DNA of 64,000 bases, taken from the NCBI GenBank assembly GCA_012798805.1, contig JAAZMM010000004.1, forward strand, positions 25,045 through 89,044, given 5' to 3'. Made by a program: the position numbers and the translations under genes. A model generated the notes under the pieces. The model was not told the origin of the DNA, ran no database searches, and saw only the letters and a list, made by a program, of their open reading frames with translations. The stretch comes from Bacteroidales bacterium. GTDB taxonomy: Bacteria; Bacteroidota; Bacteroidia; Bacteroidales; UBA932. The first letter of the stretch is position 1. Every line of letters starts with the position of its first letter. Positions 49,649 to 60,354 of this stretch are shown here, one piece after another.

Positions 49649-50794
49649 TTAATTCTCGGAAGCCTCCAACATCTTTACATATTCCTCCAAAATGTTGTAA
49701 ACCTCATTGATATCATCGGTAATCGAAAGGCGCAGATTGGCATAGCTCTCGATCGTAAGACACTCTTGCAGGAATGGGTATACAGGGATCCTCTGTGTCC
49801 AGTAATCTTTATCGAAAAAGATCATTGGAGCAGATTCGTCATCCATGAAATAATGGTTTTGAGCCGCATCCTGAAAGATCTCCTGCATTGTGCCGGCACT
49901 ACCGGGTGTATAGACTATGCCACCGTGTGCAATTGTGATGATACCATCTTCACGTATGCTGTTTGCGAAATACTTTGCAATGTCGGTGGAGAAGATACAG
50001 GCCGGTTCATGACCATAAAACCAGGTAGGTACACCCAGACTCCTAAACTTTGTCTGTGGATATTTTTCCAGTACCTCAAAAGCTGTCTTGAGCCAATTGC
50101 GGTCCCTGTATAAAGGTGCTGTTACCACCATGCTAATGGCATCTTCCACTTCCCAATTGCTTCTACCTGCCATCCAGGCACCAAGATGAGCCGCTTCCAT
50201 AGCTCCCGGACCACCTCCTGTAACAATAAGACGTCCTTTTTCAGTAAGAAGTTTACCTAAATAGACAATCCTGCGATAAATAGGATCGCTGCGGAGAATT
50301 GCATGTCCTCCCATCACAGCTACCACCATCTTAGGGTCGTATTGATCGATAAGATCATTCATAGCATCAGTAATGGCGTGGTCGTGGATTGAGCGCGCAA
50401 GTGTCTCATAGATATCACGTCCATATTTACCTTTTGTGATATAGCGCTGATAAGCACGTTTATCATAACTCGTAGCCAGGGTATCGTAATCTTCTATATC
50501 ATATCCGTCATAAAGTGTATAAGGTGTGTAGAGTTCGCTGGTATAGATCCTGTAGGGGACATTCATCTTGGGGAAGATCACACAGGTATGGTCAATATTA
50601 TTTTTGACCTCTATTGGAATCTCACATCCCAGAAACATACAGTCGGAAAATTTAAAATTTTTGACCTTGTCGTAAATTTGAAAAAAGTCCAGTGTGTTGA
50701 AAACGCAATGGACTATTATATCGTCATCTTTTATTTTAAGAAGTTTTTCAAGATCTTCCAGATTGTCAATATCTTTCAGTGAATATTTTGTCAT
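49649..50794 (-). CDS. LOG family (lysine decarboxylase-like) Rossmann protein
   Basis: VTGGGPGAMEAAHLGAW and VYTPGSAGTMQEIFQDA (PGGxGTxxE-like). Confidence 0.85.
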   Translation of the reverse strand: MTKYSLKDIDNLEDLEKLLKIKDDDIIVHCVFNTLDFFQIYDKVKNFKFSDCMFLGCEIPIEVKNNIDHTCVIFPKMNVPYRIYTSELYTPYTLYDGYDIEDYDTLATSYDKRAYQRYITKGKYGRDIYETLARSIHDHAITDAMNDLIDQYDPKMVVAVMGGHAILRSDPIYRRIVYLGKLLTEKGRLIVTGGGPGAMEAAHLGAWMAGRSNWEVEDAISMVVTAPLYRDRNWLKTAFEVLEKYPQTKFRSLGVPTWFYGHEPACIFSTDIAKYFANSIREDGIITIAHGGIVYTPGSAGTMQEIFQDAAQNHYFMDDESAPMIFFDKDYWTQRIPVYPFLQECLTIESYANLRLSITDDINEVYNILEEYVKMLEASEN

Positions 50795-50851
50795 ATTTAT
50801 TTATATTTTGTTATTCATACTACATCCTTCATACTACATACTCAGAACTAT

Positions 50852-50890
50852 CCCCGCAACCCGTAACGCGCAACTCGCAACTCGCAACAC
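50852..50890. repeat. Short degenerate intergenic repeat (GCAACTC-type)
   Basis: ccccgcaacccgtaacgcgcaactcgcaactcgcaacac; reverse-complement resembles 60289-60354. Confidence 0.8.
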
Positions 50891-52554
50891 TACTCTGCAT
50901 GATAACCGGTAGGGAATCCTCCCGCTGCGGCGGGTAGCACTCCGTGAGCTTCGAGTTTGCCGCGTAAAACCTTGTCGGCTGCCGAGAGGTTGGCCTCTGA
51001 AGAGCTATAGCCTATTAGAATGCCTTCAAAAGCTTCGATCTCAATTTTTTCCAATGCATAAGGATTGTCCATAATGGCAAGAACTATTTTTTGTTCCCGG
51101 GCCCACTCCGAGATAAAGTCATAAATATCCTGAGGTGGGATAGCGGCATAATTCTCCCTGTCGTTTTTGGGTGCTCTCATTTCCGGAAGGTAAATTACAA
51201 CATAATCCAGCCCTTTAGTGCGATTGCGCGCATCTTCAAGTATCTCCTTCGTAATTCTCTTGGGGAAAATAATGGTATCGGCAGCTCCTATGGCGGTTAG
51301 GGTTTCGAGATTGTGATCGGGACCCCAGCCCGGGCGCTTTATAAGGGTCATAGATTCTTCTGCAACCATATTTATTATTGTGTGCACTTCCGGAGTCTCT
51401 AGTTGCCTAATGACATTTTTTGGATCAATATAGGGAGTGCCGTCGAGAAGACCCAGATACTCCTTCATTCGAAGAATTTTGCGAAGACTCTCATTCACAC
51501 GCTCTTCAGATATTTCTCCCTTACGAACAGCTTTGCGGAAGGCTGCAATGGCATCTCTTCTATCTTTGGGAGGCATCAGCAGGAGGTCAGACCCCGCTTT
51601 AAAGGATTCTATTGCTATCCTTTCGCTTGGGATATTTTCAGCGACACCCTTCATCCCGAGTGCATCTGTTACCACTATTCCCTTAAAGCCCAGCTCTTCT
51701 TTAAGCAGTTCGGTGATGATAGGGTAGGAAATGGAACTGGGGACTCCGGTGGGATCAAGTGAGGGGACGTTCAGGTGGCCCACCATTACCATCTCGACTC
51801 CCTCTTTTATCACATGCCTAAAAGGATAGAGTTCCAGTGAGTCGAGGCGCGAACGGTCGAAAGGAAGGAGCGGAAGGGCCTTGTGAGAGTCGGTTTCCGT
51901 ATCCCCGTGGCCGGGAAAATGCTTTGCTGAAGCGAGCACACCGCCATTCTGCATCCCTTTGATGATAGCAGCTCCATATAGTGCTACCTTTTCACGATCG
52001 TCGCCAAATGAACGCTGCCCGATTACGGGATTTAAGGGGTTGTTGTTGATGTCAATAGTGGGAGCGTAGTTGATATGGATGCCAAGTCGTACAAATTGTG
52101 TTGCCATAACACGGCCTACCTGATATACCAGATCAGGTGAGGAGAGGGCCCCCAGCTGCATGTTGCGGGGAAATTGAGTAAGTGTGTCGAAACGCATTGA
52201 TGCTCCCCACTCTCCATCCACCGATATGAGGAGGGGAATATCTGAGATTTTCTGGAATCTATTGTGGCTCTTAATGTAGTTGTTGATCTCCATCTCCATC
52301 AGGATAATGCCACCGATCTTATCTCTTCTTATAAGTTTCTCAAACTCCTTGTCTTTTGGGTCATACCTGTCGCTATATTCTATAATGAAAAGCTGGCCTA
52401 CCTTCTCTCTAATGGACATTTCGTCAATAAGATATTCAACCAGGTCGAAATATTCCATTTCCCTTGCATTTACTTTGTCCCTGCTTTTGGCAGAATACAA
52501 AGCTGCCAAAATAGCCGTTGCCAATACTATAAGTCTTATTGTCTTTTTATTCAT
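50890..52554 (-). CDS. nagZ: GH3 beta-N-acetylglucosaminidase (NagZ-like)
   Basis: KHFPGHGDTETDSH catalytic motif and GIVVTDALGMKGV. Confidence 0.9.
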   Translation of the reverse strand: MNKKTIRLIVLATAILAALYSAKSRDKVNAREMEYFDLVEYLIDEMSIREKVGQLFIIEYSDRYDPKDKEFEKLIRRDKIGGIILMEMEINNYIKSHNRFQKISDIPLLISVDGEWGASMRFDTLTQFPRNMQLGALSSPDLVYQVGRVMATQFVRLGIHINYAPTIDINNNPLNPVIGQRSFGDDREKVALYGAAIIKGMQNGGVLASAKHFPGHGDTETDSHKALPLLPFDRSRLDSLELYPFRHVIKEGVEMVMVGHLNVPSLDPTGVPSSISYPIITELLKEELGFKGIVVTDALGMKGVAENIPSERIAIESFKAGSDLLLMPPKDRRDAIAAFRKAVRKGEISEERVNESLRKILRMKEYLGLLDGTPYIDPKNVIRQLETPEVHTIINMVAEESMTLIKRPGWGPDHNLETLTAIGAADTIIFPKRITKEILEDARNRTKGLDYVVIYLPEMRAPKNDRENYAAIPPQDIYDFISEWAREQKIVLAIMDNPYALEKIEIEAFEGILIGYSSSEANLSAADKVLRGKLEAHGVLPAAAGGFPTGYHAE

Positions 52555-54774
52555 CTATTCTATTCTCAAGTTTTGGAAACAGCAGGTTGAGCCGTCATTG
52601 GGCATGGTTATTACGATACGAACTGCCTTAACCGGTGCTTCAAATCCACTTATTTCCGCATAATATCTCTTAAATTCAGGTCCCTTTATAAAGGTTTTTC
52701 CATCATAAGAGTACTCCACATAGCCGTCGCTCACACCATAAAATGGAATATGGGCATATCCGGTCGGAATTCCTATCTTGGTGCATTGCACCGGCTCGTC
52801 GAAAATATAGGTAAGAGCCTGGCCTGCTTCCAGGCGTTTGTCGCTACGAGCTATTTGACGGAAATTGTAACCTGTTATATTGGTCAGAGGTGTATTGGAT
52901 TTCATTTTGATATCGGTCTCAATCCTTACATCAGGCTTCAGCCAGTGGTTAAGAACCACGCCTTCGGGAGCAACCGGGATACTTTGCAAATTATCTCCCC
53001 AGAAAGTAGCAAAACGGAACTTTTCCGGTGAATCGGTAACAATTGTACCATTGACTACCCTGGATGTGCGTATGGGATCGCTCCCATCAGTGGAATAACG
53101 CACAATAGCTGAAGGATAAGGGAGGATCACATCTATCTGCTGGTCATTGTACTTCACAACCGGCGGCTCCACGCGAAAGGCAATACCCATCTTGTCGAGA
53201 CGCCGATAGTGGCTGCTTACCAGACGGCGATGAAAATCCTCATAATCTCTCGCTTCTCTGTTGCTCCATCCCACCTCCGCAAGTGCTGCCAAACGGGGGA
53301 ATACCTGATACTCGGCAAATCGGGGAGGATACTGCAACAACTCTGTCCACAGACCTCCTTGAGGGCCAAGCACGAGCTTTTCCTGCTCAGGAGTCAGCTC
53401 TCCAAGACCACCGGTGGGCTCATAATTATATATTTTGTCTAGTGGGATAATAGCGGCCCAGTTGTGCCCTCTCTCTGCAGGTGAATATTGCATATCAAGA
53501 TAACAGTACTCGCTTAGCTGCATCACAGTAGGATAACCCTTGCCAACGGACTCCCTAGCCTTCTTATATCCTCTCCAGGCTACCACCAGCGCATCAGTTC
53601 CAACTCCACCCGCATCCTGGATATCATCAAATCCTGCAAGGCGCTTACCATGTTTATTTATAATTTTCTCCATCCTGCGGACAAAATGGCCGAGAAGCTC
53701 AGGAACCTCTTTGTAGCCCTCTTTCTCCATAAGGGCACGACAGCTGGGACACTGCGCCCAATAATCCCACACCACTTCGTCTGCTGCAATGCTGATATAG
53801 GGGCCGGGAAAGAGTGCTGCTATCTCCTTGAAAATATTGTCGAGGATTTTATAATTGGATTCTTTGCTCACACACCAAACATTGTCAAACTCTCCGCAGG
53901 CACTAGCCTTGTCGGTGGTAGTACCACAAGTTACACCATCAAGCACTACTGTAGACGAGAGCGCATGTCCGGGCAGGTCGATCTCTGGAATAATAGTAAT
54001 ATTGCGCTGCGCCGCGTAGGCAACGATCTCTTTTATCTCTTTTTGAGTATAATAGCCGCCGTAGCGCTCGTTTCCTGAAAGATAGGTAGCAGGAATAACC
54101 TCATTGCGACCTCTCCAGGCACCTTTTTCAGTCAATTGCGGATATTTCTTTATCTCTATTCTCCACCCATTGTCATCAGTCAGGTGCCATTGAAAGACAT
54201 TTAGCTTGTGAGCCGACATCCAATCGAGAAATTGTTTGATATACTCCTTATCAAAGAATGTACGGGAGACATCCAGCATAAAGCCTCTGTGTGGAAATCG
54301 GGGTGAGTCTTCAATAATCACTTTCTGAAGCGGGTATTCACGCAGACGAAGTTTTTCGCCGCTATAAACCTCCTGGGGAAACATCTGCAGCAAAGTCTGT
54401 ACTCCATAGAAAAGTCCGGCATCATCGGATGACTTAATAGTAACTCCTTTATCACATATCGTAAGAGAGTAGCTTTCCGGTTTAAATCCCTCTGTCCTAC
54501 GTAGCACAATGGCGTTGTCGATTGGCCTGACGGAGGCCTTGACAAGAGCAATGCCGTACTCGAAAATCGGGCTGATATGCTGCTGCAGATAGGATGCGCT
54601 AAAACTCTCATCGCTATCTGGTATTATGATAGTGTGTTTATCTATTGTAAAAACTCCTTCCTGTTCGATAACATTCTGTGGAACAGGAACAAGATCTGAA
54701 ATGCTCTGAGCATTGATAGATACGGCCGAAGCTGTCAAAAGTGTTGCGATGATGAAAGGTTTTAAATAATCCAT
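52555..54774 (-). CDS. GH20 beta-N-acetylhexosaminidase with C-terminal accessory region
   Basis: RGFMLDVSRTFFDKEYIKQFLDWMSAHKLNVFQWHLTDDNGWRIEIKKYP, SIAADEVVWDYW. Confidence 0.93.
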   Translation of the reverse strand: MDYLKPFIIATLLTASAVSINAQSISDLVPVPQNVIEQEGVFTIDKHTIIIPDSDESFSASYLQQHISPIFEYGIALVKASVRPIDNAIVLRRTEGFKPESYSLTICDKGVTIKSSDDAGLFYGVQTLLQMFPQEVYSGEKLRLREYPLQKVIIEDSPRFPHRGFMLDVSRTFFDKEYIKQFLDWMSAHKLNVFQWHLTDDNGWRIEIKKYPQLTEKGAWRGRNEVIPATYLSGNERYGGYYTQKEIKEIVAYAAQRNITIIPEIDLPGHALSSTVVLDGVTCGTTTDKASACGEFDNVWCVSKESNYKILDNIFKEIAALFPGPYISIAADEVVWDYWAQCPSCRALMEKEGYKEVPELLGHFVRRMEKIINKHGKRLAGFDDIQDAGGVGTDALVVAWRGYKKARESVGKGYPTVMQLSEYCYLDMQYSPAERGHNWAAIIPLDKIYNYEPTGGLGELTPEQEKLVLGPQGGLWTELLQYPPRFAEYQVFPRLAALAEVGWSNREARDYEDFHRRLVSSHYRRLDKMGIAFRVEPPVVKYNDQQIDVILPYPSAIVRYSTDGSDPIRTSRVVNGTIVTDSPEKFRFATFWGDNLQSIPVAPEGVVLNHWLKPDVRIETDIKMKSNTPLTNITGYNFRQIARSDKRLEAGQALTYIFDEPVQCTKIGIPTGYAHIPFYGVSDGYVEYSYDGKTFIKGPEFKRYYAEISGFEAPVKAVRIVITMPNDGSTCCFQNLRIE

Positions 54775-54913
54775 TATATAAAATATGATTTCTTTAGTTA
54801 CAGTAATGGTAAAGTTGCGAAAATAGTCCTTTTTTTCGACAAAAGTTACTACATATTATTTTTTTTTCTATTTTCGCCCCTGATATTAACCAATGTTCTT
54901 TTTATGGACTCAA

Positions 54914-55984
54914 ATGAAGAAAGTACTAATTTCCTTCGTGGCCTTGATGTTTTGCTTCCAGGCCTTCTCTCAGGACTCTGAGTCGTCGGCAAATTATGCC
55001 GGACTGACTCTCATTCCGCGTCTTGATCTTACACCGTATTACAACAACGCAGACGGTGCGTGGGGTTTCAGCCACGGCAATTCTTCAATTTACACACTTT
55101 TCGAGGGCTCCGCTTCGGAGTATTTCAGCTGGACGCTGGCCAATCACTGGATCAGTACAGGCCGTTTGGATTACGGCGACGATTATGAATATGGCTGGCC
55201 CTATACTTCCCTCGGATATTCCAACACTACCAACTGGATAGATTATTGTTTGATTAATCTGACATTCAGCAATTGGACGATCTCTCTCGGTAAGGATATG
55301 ATTCTTACCGGAGGTTTTGAGTTCGACGACTGGGATTGGGACGTACATCCTGAGTTTGCTACTTCTCTTTGGGATGGACTTCCGGTCTATCAGTGGGGAG
55401 GAAAGGTTACCTACACCACCCCCAATGAAGGTCATGAGTTTGCTATACAATCAACCACTTCCCCTTTTGGTGAAAGATTTTTTACAAAAAACCTTTTCAC
55501 CGCTTCTGCACAGTATCGTAAGTATGGCGAAGTCTATGAAGTGATAGCCAGTGCCTCCATGTTGGGATTTGACCCACAAAAACCCTCAGGAGCTCCCGAA
55601 TTCTATTCATTGTTTTTCCTCGGTCAGAGGATACATCTTGGTGATTGGACCATTACTTTGGATGTTTCCAACAATGATTGCTTCGACAGCAACGAAGATG
55701 AAACTATAAGTTACCTCAGATGGGGACTCGGTCTGAACGTCGCTCTCACCTGGGCACCTTCAGACAAAATTGAGTTAACATGGAGAGGATTGCACTCCAG
55801 ACCTCTGAAAGAATTCACTCCACCTGGCATAACAAGGTGGAATACAGGTCTTATCTGTCACTACTATCCTTTAAAGGGGAGTGATGACCTCAGGCTCCAT
55901 ACCTACATCAATTATGATTCCGTTACGGAGGCTATTACATTCTCCGTCGGCCTAAGGTATAACTTTCTTTTCAATCTTTGGTAG
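54914..55984 (+). CDS. Predicted outer-membrane beta-barrel protein / porin-like
   Basis: Signal peptide MKKVLISFVALMFCFQAFSQ, alternating amphipathic strands rich in W/Y/G, aromatic C-terminus LRYNFLFNLW; 3-bp gap to potA. Confidence 0.7.
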   Translation: MKKVLISFVALMFCFQAFSQDSESSANYAGLTLIPRLDLTPYYNNADGAWGFSHGNSSIYTLFEGSASEYFSWTLANHWISTGRLDYGDDYEYGWPYTSLGYSNTTNWIDYCLINLTFSNWTISLGKDMILTGGFEFDDWDWDVHPEFATSLWDGLPVYQWGGKVTYTTPNEGHEFAIQSTTSPFGERFFTKNLFTASAQYRKYGEVYEVIASASMLGFDPQKPSGAPEFYSLFFLGQRIHLGDWTITLDVSNNDCFDSNEDETISYLRWGLGLNVALTWAPSDKIELTWRGLHSRPLKEFTPPGITRWNTGLICHYYPLKGSDDLRLHTYINYDSVTEAITFSVGLRYNFLFNLW

Positions 55985-55987
55985 CAA

Positions 55988-57373
55988 ATGAGAGGTTCAG
56001 ACAAAATCATTGAAATACGTAATCTGAGCAAGACCCTTGGTAATAAGAAGGTGCTTGATGATATAAATATCTCTGTTCGCAGAGGAGAATTTGTCACATT
56101 TCTCGGTCCCTCGGGCTGTGGCAAAACCACTACTTTGAGGCTGATTGCAGGTTTTCTCGCCCCGGATGAGGGCGAAATCCTCTTCGAAGGCAGGGATATT
56201 TCCGATATTCCTCCCTATAAGCGTCCATTCAATACTGTATTTCAGCGTTACGCGCTTTTTCCACATCTGGATGTTTACGACAATATTGCATTTGGCCTGA
56301 AACTCCAGAAGATCCCCCGCGAGGAGATCAACCAAAGGGTGCGCAGGGTGCTCAAAATGGTGAGTATGACCGACTATGAGGATAGGGATGTGGATTCTCT
56401 CTCCGGAGGACAGCAACAGAGAGTGGCTATTGCGCGTGCTTTGATCAATCAGCCAAAGGTGCTGCTCCTCGACGAGCCTCTTGCTGCACTCGACCTGAAG
56501 ATGCGTAAGGATATGCAGATAGAGCTAAAGGAGATGCACGATCAGCTCGGAATCACCTTTATCTATGTTACCCATGATCAGGAGGAGGCGCTTATTCTCT
56601 CTGATACCATCGTGGTGATGAATGAGGGTAAAATACAGCAGATCGGTACCCCTACAGATATATATAATGAGCCCGAGAACTGTTTTGTGGCTGATTTCAT
56701 AGGTGAGTCCAATATTCTCAACGGTAAGATGTTCGGTGACCGCAAGGTGGGTTTTATTTACCATGATTTCGACTGTATTGATGAGGGTTTTGGGGAAAAT
56801 GTTCCCGTAGATGTCGTGGTGCGACCGGAAGATATTTATATAATGAAAAACACCGAGGGTGCGCAATTTACCGGTGTCGTCCAGTCCTGCGTTTTCCAGG
56901 GTGTCCATTACAAGATGTTTGTAGAAACCGATACCGGTTATGAGCTTATGGTTCAGGATTATAACTCATTTGAAGTTGGGTCAACCGTCGGCCTTATCAT
57001 CAGGCCGGAGGATATTCAGGTTATGCACAAAGAGCGTTCACGGAACACCTTCGAGGGTGAAATGGTGGACGAAAACCATGTGAGATTTCTTGACGGTGAG
57101 TTTGAATGCCCTCCACAACCGGGAATTGAAAAGGGTCAAAAGGTAAAAGTTGAAGTTGATTTCGACAAGGTCGATCTCTATGACCACCAGGATGAAGGAG
57201 TACTCTCCGGTTTTGTTTATTTTATGATATACAAAGGAAATCACTACCATATCACGGTGCTTACAGATGAGGGTCACCATATCTGGGTTGACACAAATGA
57301 TGTCTGGGACAAAGGTGACCTGGTTGGTATTGATTTTCCGGCAGAACATATCAAGATAACCCCGTTGCAATGA
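55988..57373 (+). CDS. potA: Spermidine/putrescine ABC transporter ATPase PotA
   Basis: Walker [39 protein letters not shown]; long TOBE-containing C-terminus. Confidence 0.93.
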   Translation: MRGSDKIIEIRNLSKTLGNKKVLDDINISVRRGEFVTFLGPSGCGKTTTLRLIAGFLAPDEGEILFEGRDISDIPPYKRPFNTVFQRYALFPHLDVYDNIAFGLKLQKIPREEINQRVRRVLKMVSMTDYEDRDVDSLSGGQQQRVAIARALINQPKVLLLDEPLAALDLKMRKDMQIELKEMHDQLGITFIYVTHDQEEALILSDTIVVMNEGKIQQIGTPTDIYNEPENCFVADFIGESNILNGKMFGDRKVGFIYHDFDCIDEGFGENVPVDVVVRPEDIYIMKNTEGAQFTGVVQSCVFQGVHYKMFVETDTGYELMVQDYNSFEVGSTVGLIIRPEDIQVMHKERSRNTFEGEMVDENHVRFLDGEFECPPQPGIEKGQKVKVEVDFDKVDLYDHQDEGVLSGFVYFMIYKGNHYHITVLTDEGHHIWVDTNDVWDKGDLVGIDFPAEHIKITPLQ

Positions 57374-58140
57374 TGAGTAAACGAAGCAGTTGGAGTCTGC
57401 CATATCTGATCTTTCTGATCATTTTTGTGGTGCTTCCCCTGGTTTTGGTGATTGTTTACGCGTTCCAGGATGCACAGGGCAGGTTTACGTTTGAAAATAT
57501 CACAAGATTTTTCTCAGACAAAGATGCTTTGAGCACCTTCGGTCTTTCTCTTGAGATTGCTATTTTAAATACCCTGATATGTCTCCTGCTGGGTTATCCC
57601 GCTGCCTGGATTCTTGCAAACAAGAAATACAATCGCAGTGCAGTAACTGTAGTGCTCTTTATTCTTCCGATGTGGATAAATGCTCTAATGAGGACTCTGG
57701 CCACCGCTGAGCTCTTTAATGTGTTTGGCGTTACGTTGGGAAAGGGGACGCTGCTCTTCGGTATGGCCTACGATTATCTGCCATTTATGATCTATCCGAT
57801 ATACAACATCCTTAGCAGAATGGATTCTTCCTACGCAGAGGCGGCGGAGGATTTGGGAGCAACTCCCTGGAAGGTCTTTTGGAAGGTTACAGTACCACTT
57901 TCAATCCCGGGAGTAATTAGCGGAGTGATGATGGTCTTTATGCCTACCGTTTCCACTTTTGCCATATCGGAATTCCTGACTAACAACAAGATCAAGCTCT
58001 TCGGTACCATAATTCAGGAGAATATCAACTCCTCGATGTGGAACTACGGAGCTGCCCTTGCTTTGATAATGCTTTTAATCATTGGTGTTACATCATTTTT
58101 CTCCAATGATCGAAAAACTGCCGAAGGAGGGCTTGTATAA
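57370..58140 (+). CDS. potB: Spermidine/putrescine ABC permease PotB
   Basis: EAA loop [33 protein letters not shown]; operon with potA. Confidence 0.92.
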   Translation: MMSKRSSWSLPYLIFLIIFVVLPLVLVIVYAFQDAQGRFTFENITRFFSDKDALSTFGLSLEIAILNTLICLLLGYPAAWILANKKYNRSAVTVVLFILPMWINALMRTLATAELFNVFGVTLGKGTLLFGMAYDYLPFMIYPIYNILSRMDSSYAEAAEDLGATPWKVFWKVTVPLSIPGVISGVMMVFMPTVSTFAISEFLTNNKIKLFGTIIQENINSSMWNYGAALALIMLLIIGVTSFFSNDRKTAEGGLV

Positions 58141-58143
58141 GAT

Positions 58144-58950
58144 ATGAAGACGAAGAAGTTTTTTGCAAAAGCATATATCTGGTTGCTGCTCATCATTCTC
58201 TATGCTCCAATCATTTTTATAATGATCTTCTCCTTTTCGGAGTCGAAGGTGCTGGGCAACTGGACCGGCTTTTCCACCAATCTTTACGCCAATCTCTTTT
58301 CCAGACCGGCAGCTAGTGCCACTTCACTTACGAGGGCAGTTTACAATACGGTGATCATTGCTCTGATTTCGGCTTTTGTGTCGATGATTCTCGGTGCTAT
58401 CGCTGCCATCGGTATTTTTAACCTGCGCAGCCGCAACAAAAACGCGATGCTCTTCCTCAATAATATCCCGATAATAAACCCCGATATTATTACAGGTGTA
58501 TCGCTCTTTTTGCTTTTTATTTTCTTGCACCTTTCGCAAGGCTATACTACTGTTATATTGGCACATATCACATTCTGCACTCCCTACGTAGTCCTGAGTG
58601 TGATGCCGCGACTCACTCAAATGAATCCCAATATCTACGAGGCGGCACTTGACCTGGGAGCCACTCCTTTTCAGGCGCTACGCAAGGTGCTTATACCCTT
58701 GCTCCGCCCCGGAATGATATCCGGATTTATACTTGCATTTACACTGTCACTTGACGACTTTGTAGTAACATTTTTTACCAGAGGCACCATCGGTCTGGAG
58801 ACACTCTCAACCTATATTTACGCCGATGCTCGTAAAGGAGGTTTGACTCCTGAACTGCGCCCTCTGATGACTATTATTTTCTCAACTATCCTAATCCTTC
58901 TTGTGATACTTAACATTAGGAAGGCAAAATCCGTAAAACAACTATCATAA
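58144..58950 (+). CDS. potC: Spermidine/putrescine ABC permease PotC
   Basis: NIYEAALDLGATPFQALRKVLIPLLRPGMISGF; TLSLDDFVVTFFTRG. Confidence 0.93.
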   Translation: MKTKKFFAKAYIWLLLIILYAPIIFIMIFSFSESKVLGNWTGFSTNLYANLFSRPAASATSLTRAVYNTVIIALISAFVSMILGAIAAIGIFNLRSRNKNAMLFLNNIPIINPDIITGVSLFLLFIFLHLSQGYTTVILAHITFCTPYVVLSVMPRLTQMNPNIYEAALDLGATPFQALRKVLIPLLRPGMISGFILAFTLSLDDFVVTFFTRGTIGLETLSTYIYADARKGGLTPELRPLMTIIFSTILILLVILNIRKAKSVKQLS

Positions 58951-60254
58951 TGAAAAGACTTTTTACCCTTTTGGCAGCATTGCTGCTTGTTGTATCCTGT
59001 TCAAGTGACAGGAGCAAGTATCTGAAAGTTTACAACTGGGGCGACTACATTGATGAAGCCCTTATTGGCGAGTTCGAGCAGTGGTATTATGAACAGACCG
59101 GTGAAGAGGTGAAAATTATCTATCAAACCTTCGATATCAATGAGACTATGCTCTCCAAGATTGAAAAAGGAAAGGAGGACTTTGACGTAGTGTGTCCCTC
59201 AGACTATATTATCGAACGTATGCTGCGTGACGACCTACTTCTGCCTATTGATAGAGACTTTGGTGATACCCCAAACTACATTGATGACAATATCGCTCCC
59301 TATATTCGCGAATGCTTTGATAAGATTGATGGCAGCGGTAAAAATGCCAACGATTACTCTGTAGGCTATATGTGGGGAACTACGGGTATTCTTTATAACA
59401 AAAAATATGTGGATGAAGAGGATCTGGGCAGTTGGGATATCATACGAAACCCCAAATATGCCAACAAAATCTTCATAAAAGATGCGCCGAGAGATGTCTA
59501 TAGCCCGATTTTGATTTATCTCAAACAAGATGAGCTCAAAGCAGGCAAAGTCACTCTTGATGAATTGATGTATGATTCCTCTGATGAATCAATAGCAGCT
59601 GTAGAGAACTATATGAAAGAGGTGAAGAACCTGGTAGCAGGTTGGGAGGCCGACTTTGGCAAGGATCAACTGATACAGGAGCGTGGGTGGATCAATCTTA
59701 CCTGGAGTGGTGATGCAGTATGGGCAATGGGTGAGGCTGATCCGATAGGCGTGGAACTAGATTATTATGTGCCTGAAGAGGGTAGTAATGTATGGTTTGA
59801 CGGTTGGGTAATTCCCAAATATGCCAAGAATCCTAAAGCCGCAAAATACTTCATCAACTTCCTTTGTATCCCTGAAAATGCCTTGAGGAATATGGATATT
59901 GTTGGCTACGTTGTTGCTAATGGCGGTGATGTCATACTTGATGCAATTCAAGATGAAAAATACGAGGCGATAGATTTGACCTATTTCTTCGGTCCCGAAG
60001 CTGATTCGGTACATGTCAACCCAATACTATATCCTGATAAGAGTGTTGTTGATCGCTGTGCAATGATGCACGACTGGGGTGATGAGACTCCGAAATTGAT
60101 TGCGATGTGGAGCCGTGTCAAAGGCAATGAATCGAGCAATGTGATTACTATTGTTATCATATGTGTATTCGTTCTCCTTTTGGTGGCATTTGCACTGCGC
60201 AGGAGTATCTCCAAATCACGTCGTGGAGGGCATAAGAAGGGGAAGAAGAAGTAA
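58950..60254 (+). CDS. potD: Spermidine/putrescine substrate-binding lipoprotein PotD with C-terminal TM tail
   Basis: Lipobox LLVVSCSSD; LKVYNWGDYIDEALIGEFE; C-terminal NVITIVIICVFVLLLVAFALRRSISKSRRGGHKKGKKK. Confidence 0.92.
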   Translation: MKRLFTLLAALLLVVSCSSDRSKYLKVYNWGDYIDEALIGEFEQWYYEQTGEEVKIIYQTFDINETMLSKIEKGKEDFDVVCPSDYIIERMLRDDLLLPIDRDFGDTPNYIDDNIAPYIRECFDKIDGSGKNANDYSVGYMWGTTGILYNKKYVDEEDLGSWDIIRNPKYANKIFIKDAPRDVYSPILIYLKQDELKAGKVTLDELMYDSSDESIAAVENYMKEVKNLVAGWEADFGKDQLIQERGWINLTWSGDAVWAMGEADPIGVELDYYVPEEGSNVWFDGWVIPKYAKNPKAAKYFINFLCIPENALRNMDIVGYVVANGGDVILDAIQDEKYEAIDLTYFFGPEADSVHVNPILYPDKSVVDRCAMMHDWGDETPKLIAMWSRVKGNESSNVITIVIICVFVLLLVAFALRRSISKSRRGGHKKGKKK

Positions 60255-60286
60255 ATAATAGCCGAAAGGCTATTATTTACTTCTTC
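60245..60286. repeat. 19-bp perfect inverted repeat with GAAA loop spanning potD stop
   Basis: GAAGAAGTAAATAATAGCC-GAAA-GGCTATTATTTACTTCTTC; no T tract follows on the + strand. Confidence 0.95.
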
Positions 60287-60288
60287 GG

Positions 60289-60354
60289 TGCGGGTTGCGT
60301 GTTACAAGTTGCGAGTTACGAGATGCGAGTTACGAGATGCGGGTTGCGTGTTAC
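60289..60354. repeat. Nested short repeats: 17-mer flanking tandem 14-mers
   Basis: TGCGGGTTGCGTGTTAC at 60289-60305 and 60338-60354; TGCGAGTTACGAGA at 60310-60323 and 60324-60337. Confidence 0.95.
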
